Source of the DNA: Spinacia oleracea
Lineage: Eukaryota > Streptophyta > Magnoliopsida > Caryophyllales > Amaranthaceae
Assembly: GCF_020520425.1 (NCBI RefSeq)
Contig: NC_079490.1
Coordinates: 4,526,001 to 4,590,000, forward strand
Length of the DNA: 64,000 nt
Reading direction: 5' to 3'
Under the pieces are notes generated by a model that saw nothing but the letters and a program-made list of their open reading frames with translations, ran no database searches and had not been told where the DNA came from. Positions within the stretch are counted from its first letter, which is position 1; each line of letters opens with the position of its first letter. The position numbers were made by a program, and so were the translations under genes. Positions 1 through 9,855 of the stretch are shown here, in pieces.

Positions 1-1521
1 CATTTTATTAATCCGTATTAATTACTTAAACTTAATAAAAGATCAACAAAATGTTTTCATAGTGTACTTGATCAAAGTTTTTAAAGTCTAATATTAAAGT
101 CATTTACAAGAGATGATTATAGTTCATAAACGCGTCTATGGGTAGTTGGTTTTAGTCGGGCGTTATAAATGGGCGTGAGAGTGGTGGCGGCGGTGGTTGA
201 CGGAAGGTTAGGAAGGAGACAATAGCCATAGTTAGTTGTTGTTTCAATTTTGTTATTTTTTTCGTTGTTGATGCAGACAAGACCCATCAAATGAGAGGGC
301 TTGTTGATAGAATTGGGCGAAGCAGCGATACTAGTTATCAGGTCAGAGTTGAAAAGGCTAAATGTGTTATGATTATGGTTATGCACGCATGATTTAAGAA
401 AAACGGTGAAAGCGCTAGCTCACTCTAGTAAGAAAATTGGTGAACAATTATTCTTGACTTTCAAATTTCCGCAACAGAGAAGTTTTTGGTAGTTGACTTG
501 AGCTTGAAAGAACTCGTTTAGAAATGGCAGAAAGGAATTGCTAGTCTACTCGCAAGATTGAAACTCAAAGGAATAGACGACATGGCAATTTTCCTCCGTT
601 TTCCCATCAAAAGCTTTGAGACGAGAGGAGGTAATGGTAGTGTGGCATTACCGAATGAGGTTGTGGCGGTGGTGGTTGGGGGCGGGAGCGTAGATGATAT
701 TGGTGGTGGTGGCGTTGTGAGAGGGATGTGAAACAAAGGAAAATGGTCATACGCGGTGTTCAACAATTTGCTTTTCAATATTTTTACACGATACCGTATA
801 TTGAAAATCTATTTAGCAACTTTTACTCTTTTTTTTTTAATTCTTTTTACCATGAAGGTAAGATGAAGTGTCCTATCGGGTCGGAACCCCGTACGGGTCA
901 ACCCGCCCGGGTTAGCAAGCTAGACACTTTGAGAGTAGGGGGTGATAAGGGGAACCCACCATCAAAGTGCCCGTAACGGAGATTGAAGTTTTTACTTGAA
1001 CGCGTTCCAAACGAGAGCAAAAAGAACGTGTGGGGGAGTCGGAGATAATGGTGGTGTGGTACTGTACTACTGTGGCATGAGCCTATACTTTGCTATTTAC
1101 GTTCAGGGATATTTTGGTAATATTGGCCATACTACACTTATACGTATTACGTATCTATACTACGGACTACGGAGTACTCCACTAGAGTAGATGGGTATCA
1201 AAGGCAAATTGTGAACCACAAAATCCACAATCCAAACCAAGTTGGACATTTGAAAAAGAAGTTAGGAATCAAAGTACGAGAAAGAATTAAAGAAACATGT
1301 CAATTTCCAGGGAGTGAAATAGTGAATGCTCATACAATGTTCCACTTCCAACCATACACTGTTACACACACATGATGATAGAGACAGACAAAGATACACT
1401 TGCTTCGACAAGTTACTCCGTATCAGCTGAAAGAACGAACACTACTACAGAATTCGGAGATGACAGCACCAGAAAAATACACCATTCAGACTGCGGTATT
1501 TCAGCAGAATCAACAATACAG
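1..1521. other. intergenic, no gene recognised
   Basis: AT-rich DNA with no coding region I can support. Around 600-720 the plus strand has a GGT/GGC-rich low-complexity stretch; open frames across it are biased in composition and look like chance. At about 885-945 there is a short GC-rich patch with repeated CGGGT/ACCCG words, similar in style to the hAT-like elements elsewhere in the window, but I see no clear ends. A partial palindrome built on TACGGAGTA lies near 1155-1180. Confidence 0.5.
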
Positions 1522-1760
1522 ACTTTCGGTGTGTGCAAAATGAAACACGGCGTGAAGAAAATACAGAAGCTGTTTTTCAAAGCACTATGTCAATACTTCA
1601 TATCACCTCTACTGAGTTGAGGTATGCTGATAGCAGGCAAACTTTCGGTATGTGCAAAATGAAACACAGTGTGAAGAAATTACAGTAGCTGTTTTTCAAA
1701 GCACTATATCAATACTTCGTATCACCTCTACCTGACTCAAAGCATGCTGATAGCAAGTAA
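1522..1760. repeat. tandem duplication, about 119-bp unit x2
   Basis: Two adjacent copies begin with the word CTTTCGG at 1523 and 1642, giving a period of 119 bp. They share the run through GTGCAAAATGAAACAC, GCTGTTTTTCAAAGCACTAT and ATATCACCTCTAC, and both end in GCATGCTGATAGCA-like sequence (GTATGCTGATAGCA in copy 1). Copies differ by scattered substitutions, so the duplication is not very recent. No reading frame stays open in both. Confidence 0.8.
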
Positions 1761-3042
1761 AAAACAGCAGCAGCAGCAAATTAAATACCGTCTCTCTAGC
1801 AGAAGTTACTTGCAGACCTCAGGAGCTTTGAGAAGTTCAAAAGCCGGTAAAAACAGTGAACATAAGTCTCAGTAGATATCTAACTATCTAAGTGATGTAT
1901 TAGGTAATTCATTTACATATTCCTCAAGTACTTCAAGCATCTCGTGGGGATTAAACAGTTAAAATATGACTTGTTCTCGATTGGGTAATTCATTTCAGAT
2001 GCTCAGTGGACTTTTACAGTATTTTCCTCTCCCTATAATCTTCTCCTGAGTTTTGAAGGAAAGAAATCAAAATTCTAACCACCTGAAGCACGACAAGGGT
2101 ACTTCAAAATGTAGAAAGGCTACAAATTATACACTCCTCAACCATCATCAATCAGGATTCAAGCAACAAGATTACAAGACACGTATCAAAGCTCGATAAA
2201 TGGCAAATTATAGCATCCAGAGTATTGAAAAATAGAGTCCGTTGTCCAGGATTCCAGAATATGGCCACAAGTAACCATGACCTGAACCATTTCGGTGCTC
2301 CACTTCACAACACCTTGTCAGTTCTAGACATAGCATATGTGTTAGCTCCATACCACATATGGGCACTTAATTCAAAATCAATTGAACAACTTAATAGTGC
2401 AACTGTGTTAACTGTTAAGTGACTTATCAGTGTTAAAAAAACAGGTATATGGTAGCCCAATCCATGAACAATGACATCATACCACTCAAAAAGGTTCCTT
2501 CAAAGATTTCCCTCAAATGCTTCTTGGTCCTATGATTCCTATCACTCATATGCCGGTAAAGAGCAATAGATTCACTCAAATTGTGGAATTGAACCAACTC
2601 AATAATACAACAATTAGTTGACAAGCACCAAGTATTAATCCTTCTATAGAGGTGCAGAAATACTCTCTTCAGAGTCTCAGACGGGGACTAACTACTAGTA
2701 ACTAGTAAGCTTTTCTGAATGGCTTCCACTAAAAATGTTGTGAAACGCCTCCCGTCAAAAAGGTTCTTACTCTTGTTCATGTTCTTGTTCCACAGTTCCA
2801 CTTACACTACAATGAGTCATTTCATACAGAAAGTCAGAAACCAAATTACTAGGCACGCCTAAAGACATGCAATCATGCAGGTCTTACCATGATTCAAGTA
2901 AGAGAGGGTCCATGTAATCAGCTAAATTCCTAATGGTTAACTTCTCAGATATCCTGGCATCTAACCTTGAATGTAGAGAAGTAGCGAAAGCATTTTTATC
3001 GTGTAATAAGAAAATAACTCATTATTCGTTGAAGCATTGAAG
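1761..3042. other. intergenic, no gene recognised
   Basis: I see no coding region, RNA gene or clear repeat here. A short CAG microsatellite lies near 1767-1780. The base composition is balanced enough that part of a transcribed untranslated region cannot be excluded, but no splice-linked frame was found on either strand. Confidence 0.4.
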
Positions 3043-4027
3043 GGTTGTGGAAGGAATTGGGCTCAATTCCCAAAAACCCCAATGTGGCGAAAAAGACTGA
3101 CTGATACAATCATACAAGTGATACCACTTAGGGATGTCAATGGGGCGGGGCGGATGTATGTCCCTCCATCCCCATCCCCACCTAAAATTTTCATCCCCAT
3201 CCCCGCCCCATCACCCATGGCGGGTACAAAATTCATCCCCATCCCCGCCCCAACGAGTACAAACTAAAATCCATCCCCGCCCCACCACCCGCTTGGGAAT
3301 CCATCCCCGTCTCATCCCCGCCCCATATCCGCGTCAATACCCACCTTGTTTTTCTTATTTCGTCAACATTATGGAAAAAAATAACTTCCATAACAAAAAA
3401 ATTCAAACATATAAAATTAGAACTATTGCCTTAATTCATAATATCAAATACTACAAACCAATCCAAACGCATAAAAAAAATTCTTCAACTTTTTATGTTC
3501 TTTAAAATTTTCAATGCATGTAGGGAATGATATTCGGATAGGGTTGACGAGTATCAAGCGGGGCGGGTGGGGATGGGGCGGATCCAACACAAAATCCACA
3601 CCCGCCCCATCACCCATGGCGGGTATGATTTTTATACCCATCCCCGCCCCATCACCCGCCAAACCCCCCTCCATCCCCGTCTACTTGGGACGGATGCGGG
3701 GCGGGTCTCCTATAAAACCCGCCCCACTGACATCCCTACCACTTTGAAATAACCAAATTGAGAGAATTGGACTCAAGTCCCATAACCCCTAATGTGGCGA
3801 AAAAGACTGACTGATTTATGTTATACGACTTGAAATAACCAAATTGAGAGAATTGGACTCTAGTCCCATAACCCCTAATCTGGCGAAAAAGACCGACTGA
3901 TATATGTTATACGACTTGAAATAACCAAATTGAGAGAATTGGACTCAAGTCCCATGACCCCTAATCTGGCAAAAAGACTGACTGATATAAATATAAGTGA
4001 TACCAATTGAAATAACCAAATTGAGAA
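3043..4027. repeat. 86-bp tandem repeat array, first copy split by a transposon
   Basis: Units starting GAAATAACCAAATTGAGAGA occur at 3746, 3832, 3918 and (truncated) 4009, with periods of 86, 86 and 91 bp. Each holds a GTGGCGAAAAAGACTGACTGA-like core. A more divergent copy at about 3043-3129 carries the same core and ends in GATACCACTT, exactly where the hAT-type element at 3130-3736 begins. The array is therefore older than that insertion. Confidence 0.85.
3130..3736. mobile_element. non-autonomous hAT-like element, GC-rich
   Basis: The element starts AGGGATGTCA and ends TGACATCCC, forming inverted ends. It is bracketed by the 8-bp direct repeat TACCACTT at 3122-3129 and 3737-3744, the target-site length expected of hAT elements. 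The inside is dominated by CCCATCCCCGCCCC-type words on both halves in opposite sense, with an AT-rich centre. No transposase is encoded. Open frames in it are low complexity and not genes. Confidence 0.75.
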
Positions 4028-4399
4028 CTAAACAAGTACAAGAAATGAAATGCCCATAGCTGGAAGAAGCACACAAACAGCACAATCAACTAAATGAGCA
4101 GAATAGACGGAACACATTTTTACTCCCCAAACATAATTCATGTCATTTTTCCATTCAGACAATTTATCAAACACTTGGCGTGCATTACCAAAAACAAACA
4201 ACACACCAAAATTTCTCCTTCAACAACAACACACCAAAATTTCTCCTTCAACAACAACAACCCAACAAAATCTAAACGAACTTCCCAGCTTCCCCCAGAA
4301 TTCACAGTAATTAAAATCCAATTAAACACAAAGCTAACCCAAATTTCAAAATTGCGAAAAAAGCAAAGAGGAGAGGAGGGTATACTATTGCTCCTATGA

Positions 4400-4735
4400 T
4401 TAATCATCTCTAATGATGTTGTCAACAGAGGGTGATGAACTATCATCTACCATAACATGATCAACGGAAGAGATTCCTTTCTGCTGCTGCTGTTGGTGTT
4501 GTTGTTGTTGTTGTTGCGGCGGCTGGTTCAAGAGAGTTTCCATGTCCCGCATCCTGGTTCTGGAAACGCAAGTCAGAAGAACTGCAAATGGAGGAGAGAG
4601 AAAATCAAAATCAGTGGGGGAAAAACCAGTGTGAAGAAGAAATGGGGTGGAGAAGAGGAGAGAGAAAGTACCGGCAGCAGTTCCGATGGTCCATACCCAG
4701 AGGATCTTAATTCCGGTAGGCTTTTCTTTCCACAT
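4400..4735 (-). CDS. small single-pass membrane protein with glutamine tract
   Basis: Two exons, 4735-4672 and 4581-4400, joined across a GT..AG intron (4671-4582), give an 81-aa protein. It begins MWKEKPTGIKILWVWTIGTA and continues after the join as VLLTCVSRTRMRDMETLLNQ. Residues about 8-28 are a hydrophobic segment that could span a membrane. It is followed by a basic turn (RTRMR), then a Q-rich run broken by one His, then an acidic Ser/Asp tail ending IIRDD. The Q tract is encoded by a CAA/CAG stretch visible as GTT/GCT repeats on the plus strand at 4481-4515. I recognise this as a type of short, conserved, unnamed plant membrane protein but cannot give a function. Without the splice the intron would add about 30 atypical residues. 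The hAT-like element at 4798-5205 ends only 62 bp upstream of the ATG, so the promoter or leader has been displaced or replaced. Confidence 0.75.
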   Translation of the reverse strand: MWKEKPTGIKILWVWTIGTAAGTFSLLFSTPFLLHTGFSPTDFDFLSPPFAVLLTCVSRTRMRDMETLLNQPPQQQQQQHQQQQQKGISSVDHVMVDDSSSPSVDNIIRDD

Positions 4736-4797
4736 TTCTGTTTGTTTTTGTTGAGAGTTCTCGTAAATTCTAGTAATGGTGGATTGTATTGTGCGAC

Positions 4798-5205
4798 TAG
4801 AGCTGGGAATGGGCCGCGCGGGCTGCCCGTGCTCGGCCCGAAGTTGGCCCGATATGGCAGGGGCCTTGTAAGCCCGGCACAATACGAGAGGCATGATGTT
4901 GAGCCATGGACCGTGTTATGGACATCATTTTAGAAATTTGGCAGGAGCATGATGCACCAACCATCACGCCGGACGATTATTTTTAAACAATGACTAAAAA
5001 AAACTTTAAATTAATAAGAAAACCCGCTAGCATGGCATTTTCTAGCCTAGCACGACACGTAAGACATGTCGTGCAAGGGCCTCGTTTATGGAAGAGAGGC
5101 ACGAGCGCATCACGACACGACACAATTTTCCTTTGGAATGTTAGGGCACGAGGCAAGAGGGGTTCGACATGTGGGTCTACACATCCTGGCATTTGCCCAC
5201 CTCTA
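4798..5205. mobile_element. hAT-like MITE, family shared with 33230-33637
   Basis: Ends are TAGAGCTGGGAATGGGC and, inverted, TTTGCCCACCTCTA. The inside has GC-rich words (GGCCCG, GGCACGA, ACGACACGA) and an AT-rich centre. It is clearly homologous to the block near 33230-33637; both hold TTTATGGAAGAGAGGCACGAG. Flanking 8-mers TGTGCGAC and TTTGTGAA are not a clean target duplication, so the copy is old or an end is misplaced. There is no coding capacity. Confidence 0.6.
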
Positions 5206-5827
5206 TTTGTGAATGTGTGAAATGGAGTATTGATCTAGGTAACGGGAGTGGCGGGGCTAATTTTCTAGGTACAACCGGTAAGGTTCAAATCGAATAAGAC
5301 TATTTTTATTCCCTATTTTCTTGCCTGGAACCGTTTACCATACAATTGGTTATATGGAAAATGCTCATTAGGTAAGGGACAAATGTGTTGTTGATCTCTT
5401 AGGTTAATATTCAGAACAAAATAGAGATTTTACAACTAAATTTAGTAGCTTTATATTTATTTTTGAATAAAATAGCTTCGGTTTACCTTATGAAATATAA
5501 CATATTGTACGATGAATATTATAGGGAACATAGGTAAGCAACTATCTCCCTTGTGGAAAATAAATTTTCTTATATTTGACTTTCTTTGTTGTTGCCGACC
5601 AAATAATAACACAATTTTCCACTTTCTTAGGATTTCAACCTATCAACTTATCAATCATTTATACACTTTTGGTATGTGGAAAGTTAAGATAAATTAAGAA
5701 GAAAGAAAGGTTACAATTAACAAAATACAATTTACAAGTTCAAATAAATGAAGATCACATTAATAGAGTTCATCATTTGGTTAAGAAACTAGGCATTTGT
5801 ATTTTGTTGCTTTCATGAAAATCTAAC
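5206..5827. other. intergenic, nothing recognised
   Basis: AT-rich DNA. A sequence resembling a degenerate tRNA-type B box (GGTTCAAATCG) lies near 5282, which may mark an old SINE, but no A box was placed with confidence. Confidence 0.4.
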
Positions 5828-5893
5828 TTGGGCTCAACCGCAAAAGCCCAAAGGTGACAATTGACATTGTAGCGCAATTTTTTGGCTGCCCTC

Positions 5894-5969
5894 GGGTACA
5901 GCCAAGCTGGTTGTACCCCTAATCAAACGACGTCGTGTGATGCGGGTACAGCCAGCGCTGGCTGTACCC
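5894..5969. repeat. left-end palindrome pair
   Basis: Positions 5894-5918 form an imperfect hairpin (GGGTACAGCC / GGTTGTACCC). Positions 5944-5969 are a perfect 26-bp palindrome centred on AGCGCT. Between them is ACGACGTCGT, itself a palindrome. The same arrangement occurs inverted at 9081-9171. Confidence 0.85.
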
Positions 5970-6129
5970 CCCCGAAAACGACGTCGTTCAGCGTATTTTT
6001 ATCCCCTTTCTGAGTTTCCTAAGTTTTCTAACTCTTATTTTTTGTTTCTTCTTCTTCAAGTTGCGATATATCTTGTTCTTAGGGTTTATTTCGATTTTTT
6101 CTCTCCTATTTTCTCTCTCCTCTGTTTCC

Positions 6130-6190
6130 ATGGAGCTCGCAGTTATGGAAAATTCTGAAGCTCTTTTCGAATCTAATTCTGGAATTTTAA
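6130..6190 (+). CDS. putative first exon of left-end gene in the transposon-like unit
   Basis: An ATG at 6130, preceded by a pyrimidine-rich leader, opens a frame reading MELAVMENSEALFESNSGIL up to a possible GT donor at 6191 (TTTTAA/GTACAT). Downstream DNA is repetitive and AT-rich and I could not place further exons. It may be the surviving first exon of a transposase-side gene whose remainder is deleted. Only position and frame support it; no domain is recognised. Confidence 0.3.
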
Positions 6191-6782
6191 GTACATTTTA
6201 TATAAAATTAATAAAAAATTATTTAAAAAGCTAAAAATGGACATTATATTATACTGTGAAATTTGAACCCATGACTAAAAACTTGAACATTAGGGTAAAA
6301 ACTTTGAACATAAAGGTAATAAACTTTGAACAAAATGGAGAAAAGTTTTAAACATAATAGGTAAATTTGAACATTTGACTAAAAACTTTGAACATAAAGG
6401 TTAAAAACTTTGAACAAAATGGAGAAAAGCTTTGAACATATAACCAAATAGTTTGACTGAGATATAAACAGAAAGAAAGGCTTTGAACATATGACTAAAA
6501 ACTTTGAACATAAAGGTTAAAAAATTTGAACGAACAATGGAGAAAAGCTTTGAACATATAGGAGAAGCTTTAAACATAATAAGTAAATTTTTTGATCATA
6601 ATTCATAAAAACTTTGAACACAAGTAGAAAATTTTTTGAACATAATTCATAAACGCAGATGAGATAAACTTTCAATTTATGAATGAATATTAAGCCATAC
6701 ACAATTGAACAAATAACTTTAAGAAAAAGAACATTTATATTACATGCATAATGTAGTAAAAAAAATGGACATTATATTATAC

Positions 6783-8727
6783 CTCAATGGTTTTTGAACT
6801 TCTGTCTCAGAAGTTGTACATGCCTTCCCATCTCCTTCACTGTATTTTTTATTAATATGATGTTAATGCACACATTATATTATATAATATTAAAAATCAT
6901 TCAAATTTAATAAAAAATTGATATTATCTTATACCTTAATACTTTCTGAACCTCTGGCTGGGATTTAGTTGGTCTTCGCTTAAATTTGAGTATTAACCTT
7001 TGTGGTTGTTCTCTAGATTTTATAAATGTATAACTAATGAGTGTCCAGAGCAAAATTCAGTTTGAAGAAATGAATATTTTATGAAACAAAATGAACATTT
7101 AACATAAAAACAGTTATCATGAGTTTTAATAATAAAAAGGACTGAAGAAATGAACAAAAGTTCAAACATTGAAATTATGAATATAGTAGTTGAAATAATT
7201 GAAGATTTCTAAACCAAACTTAGTATATCAGAGTAAACGAACATTTTATTAAAAAGAATTGAATATTTTAGCAAAATAAATTGAACATTTTTCGCAGATG
7301 AGTGTAGATTTAAAATTTTAGTGTAGAAAAATTGAATATTAGTACAAAGAACATTTCCATTATGAATATAATACTAGAAATAATTCATAGTATATTCCAA
7401 AACAAAACTCTGTAACAAAATATATTCCAGAAAAAAAATTGAACATTTTATAAAAAGAAAATGAACTATCAAAATATATTGAATATTTTATAAAAAGAAA
7501 ATGAATATTTTATCAAAATATATTGAACATTTTGGAGACAGACAGTTACCATGATTTCTGGATTTAGTTTTTGGACATATGAATGAACAAATGTTCAAAT
7601 CATTTTAATTATATATATAACATTCGAAATAATTCAGTATTCCTAAAGAAAATCTCAGTAGACCAAAAAGGATATCCAGTTTGGAATATATGATCATTTT
7701 CCAAAAAGATATTGAATATTCTGCTATAATCAATTGAACATTTTGCATAAGATAGTTATCATGAGTTCTCAAGACTTAATTTATTTTACAGAGGAATGAA
7801 CAAAACTCAGTGGACCAAAATGAATATCTAGCTTAAACAATATGAACATTTTACACATAAATTGAACATCTAACATAAGATTAGAAAAACTCAACAAAAG
7901 TTCATCACATTTACATTATTATAATAATATTTAAATTAATTGACATTCCCAATCCAAATTTTAATCATCAATAAGATTATTGTTAAATCTCTATGAATAT
8001 GAACAATGTATCATTAATTTGTATTTGTATTGTATCAAATGTCAAAAACGGCACATTCGCAAATTAAATAGAAATAGATATTCAAAAACATAAAAATTAC
8101 TTACTGGAATGTGTCTATTTGCTTTTCAGCTTCAATTTCCTTCTCAATTTCGTATTTTCCAGTTCTGTGATCAAAAAACCAATAGTTAGGGTTTGGTTAA
8201 ATCATCACGCAACGAAAATGAACATTAAATTAAAAACGATTGAACATTAACATAAAATTGATTGAACATATGTAAATTAAAATGAATTTATCTACGAAAA
8301 CTTAAAATAACTTACTCCTTCATGTCTGGTTGCTTTGCATTCCCGATTTTTTGCTCTTCACTAGATCTTCCAGTCCTATAGCCAAAAAATCAGAAGTTAG
8401 GGTTTGCTAACATCATAAACCAAAAAATTGACCATTATAACGAAATTATTTGAACATTATAAAGAAAAATACTGAAAATAACTGAATTAAACAAATATTT
8501 AAGTAATAAAACAGTTGCATGTTCGAAATCTGAAATTAAATTACATACGTTTCCTTTTTTTCTTTCGGCATCTTCGTTTTTCTGAAATAGAACGAAAATA
8601 AGCAAAATTAGATTTCATTTTAGTTCGAAAATAAAATCGAAACATCAGAATCAATTGTAATTACTTACTTTTTGCTTTTCGGTGGATTTTGAAGCTTGTT
8701 CATGTCAATTTCGTCACGAACATCCAT
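6783..8727 (-). CDS. hypothetical micro-exon gene of the transposon-like unit (partial)
   Basis: Starting at ATG 8727, the exons I can place are 8727-8669, 8581-8549, 8375-8316, 8164-8105, 7012-6935 and 6839-6783. Each has GT donor and AG acceptor dinucleotides. The first exon ends in phase 2 and the others are 33, 60, 60, 78 and 57 nt, all multiples of 3, so every intron is phase 2 and the frame stays open throughout. The product starts MDVRDEIDMNKLQNPPKSKK and is highly charged (Lys/Glu-rich). Exons 3 and 4 both open with a TGR/TGK motif, and exons 5 and 6 both end in EVQK..L, suggesting exon duplication. A TATA-like CCTATAAATAC lies at about 8986-8996 on the minus strand, roughly 260 bp upstream. 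Extra exons may lie between 8105 and 7012, and the 3' end is not found. I recognise no family. The concordant phases make chance unlikely, but cDNA is needed to prove it. Confidence 0.5.
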
Positions 8728-9080
8728 TTTTCTCTTTTTTTTCAGTAAAAAGAAGTCACAGATTTCTTCTCTTGATATTTTGTGGAAATTCAGCTTTAAT
8801 AATGAAGATTAGTAGCGGTTTGAAGAGAGAGAAAGTTGATTGAGGTGGTTGCAGGAAGTTTAATGGCGGTTTTAAGAGAGAGAAAATAACGAAGTAGAAG
8901 AGTGGGCAGAGGAGAGAGAAAATTTTTTGCGTCCTGAGAATTTGAAAGGTTTTCGAAATGATTTTCCTCTTTTTTTTTTTTTTTGTATTTATAGGCGATT
9001 CTTGCGCGAAATTTATTCCCATCACGTGCCACAATATTTGATTACCCGCGCGTGGGTTCCACGCGCCTAACAATGGCAGG

Positions 9081-9171
9081 GGGTACAGCCAAGTTGGCTG
9101 TACCTGGGTATTTTACCCAAACGACGCTGCGCGTCGTTTTGGGCAGGGGGTACAGCCATCTTGGCTGTACC
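9081..9171. repeat. right-end palindrome pair
   Basis: GGGTACAGCC-AAGT/ATCT-TGGCTGTACC hairpins occur at 9081-9104 and 9148-9171, separated by ACGACGCTGCGCGTCGTTTT, which is itself a near palindrome. They mirror the pair at 5894-5969. Confidence 0.85.
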
Positions 9172-9641
9172 TGGGTATAGCAATTAGGGATATACATTGT
9201 CAATGTAGAGTGATAGGTTGATTACACTTTAGCCTTTCAATACAAATTGGGCCCAACCGCAATTTGATGTTGGTCTAGCTATGCCCAAGTTGCGAGGCCT
9301 AAACAGATACGGAGTAATTTCATACTCCGTAATTCTTTTGCACGATAGGTTACAGATTTGAATCTCCCATTCTCATTTAGAATTTATATTGTCTTTCTGG
9401 CTTATTTGCACAAAGGTAAAAAAAATAATACTCGTACCCTTCTATTTTGTTTTCATCAAAACCACATGTGACATTTCCTAATTGTTTAATGGACAATTTT
9501 AGTCAAAAGAAGAGTTAATTATATCCATAATGGACTACAAATTACAATGTGCTCCGCACTCCGTAATATCCATTCATATTTGGATTTGTTTGGCTGAATA
9601 TGAGAAGTATTATTGGATAATTTTTTTCCCCGTGTAGTTTA

Positions 9642-9852
9642 GGCTCTGTTCTGTTCACCTTATTTTAACTTATTTCAGGAAAAATAAGTCCATTTAAGTT
9701 CAAATAATTTCGGATAAGATAAGTTTATGAAAAATAAGGGTTGATCAAATACAATTTATAACTAAATTAAATTTTGATAAGATCTAATAAGTTCAGTTAA
9801 ATTCAAATAAGTTCAGAAAAAATAAGTGAAAATCAGGTTAACAAAACGCACC
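9642..9852. mobile_element. Tourist-like MITE, GTTCTGTTCACC family
   Basis: It begins GGCTCTGTTCTGTTCACC and ends GGTTAACAAAACGCACC. Both sides have the trinucleotide TTA (9639-9641 and 9853-9855), as expected for PIF/Harbinger-type insertions. The inside is rich in ATAAGTTCA words. Related copies lie at 31477-31666 and 32155-32402 in the introns of the RraA-like gene. Confidence 0.6.
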
Positions 9853-9855
9853 TTA

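Larger units (their letters stand above)
5890..9175. mobile_element. transposon-like unit with inward-facing genes and paired palindromic ends
   Basis: Both ends carry, in inverted orientation, a GGGTACAGCC...GGCTGTACC palindrome, an AACGACG-rich spacer and a second such palindrome (5894-5918 and 5944-5969; 9081-9104 and 9148-9171). A short plus-strand first exon starts just inside the left end (6130), and a multi-exon minus-strand gene starts just inside the right end (8727). This is the convergent layout known from MuDR-type elements, whose terminal repeats act as promoters. The middle, 6200-8100, is very AT-rich and full of TTGAACATTT-like words. I could not assign a clean target-site duplication. 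The partial direct match GCAATT lies outside both ends, and a 16-bp near-identical direct repeat (TTGGGCYCAACCGCAA) flanks further out at 5828 and 9247. No transposase was recognised, so it is probably a deletion derivative. The superfamily is unproven. Confidence 0.55.

Noticed and set aside
117-778. Minus-strand frames of 86-89 codons with Thr/Pro/His/Asn-rich products
   Set aside because: Biased composition, no recognised domain, no splice-linked continuation.
3037-3752. Overlapping frames rich in Pro/His/Ser
   Set aside because: They follow the CCCATCCCCGCCCC words of a hAT-like element and have no conserved order.
4736-4894. In-frame extension upstream of the small membrane protein to an ATG at 4894
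   Set aside because: It runs into the hAT-like MITE at 4798; the conserved-looking start is MWKEKP at 4735.
8756-9073. 105- and 78-codon minus frames upstream of the micro-exon gene
   Set aside because: They span the leader and poly-T stretch before the better-supported ATG at 8727 and the products are low complexity.
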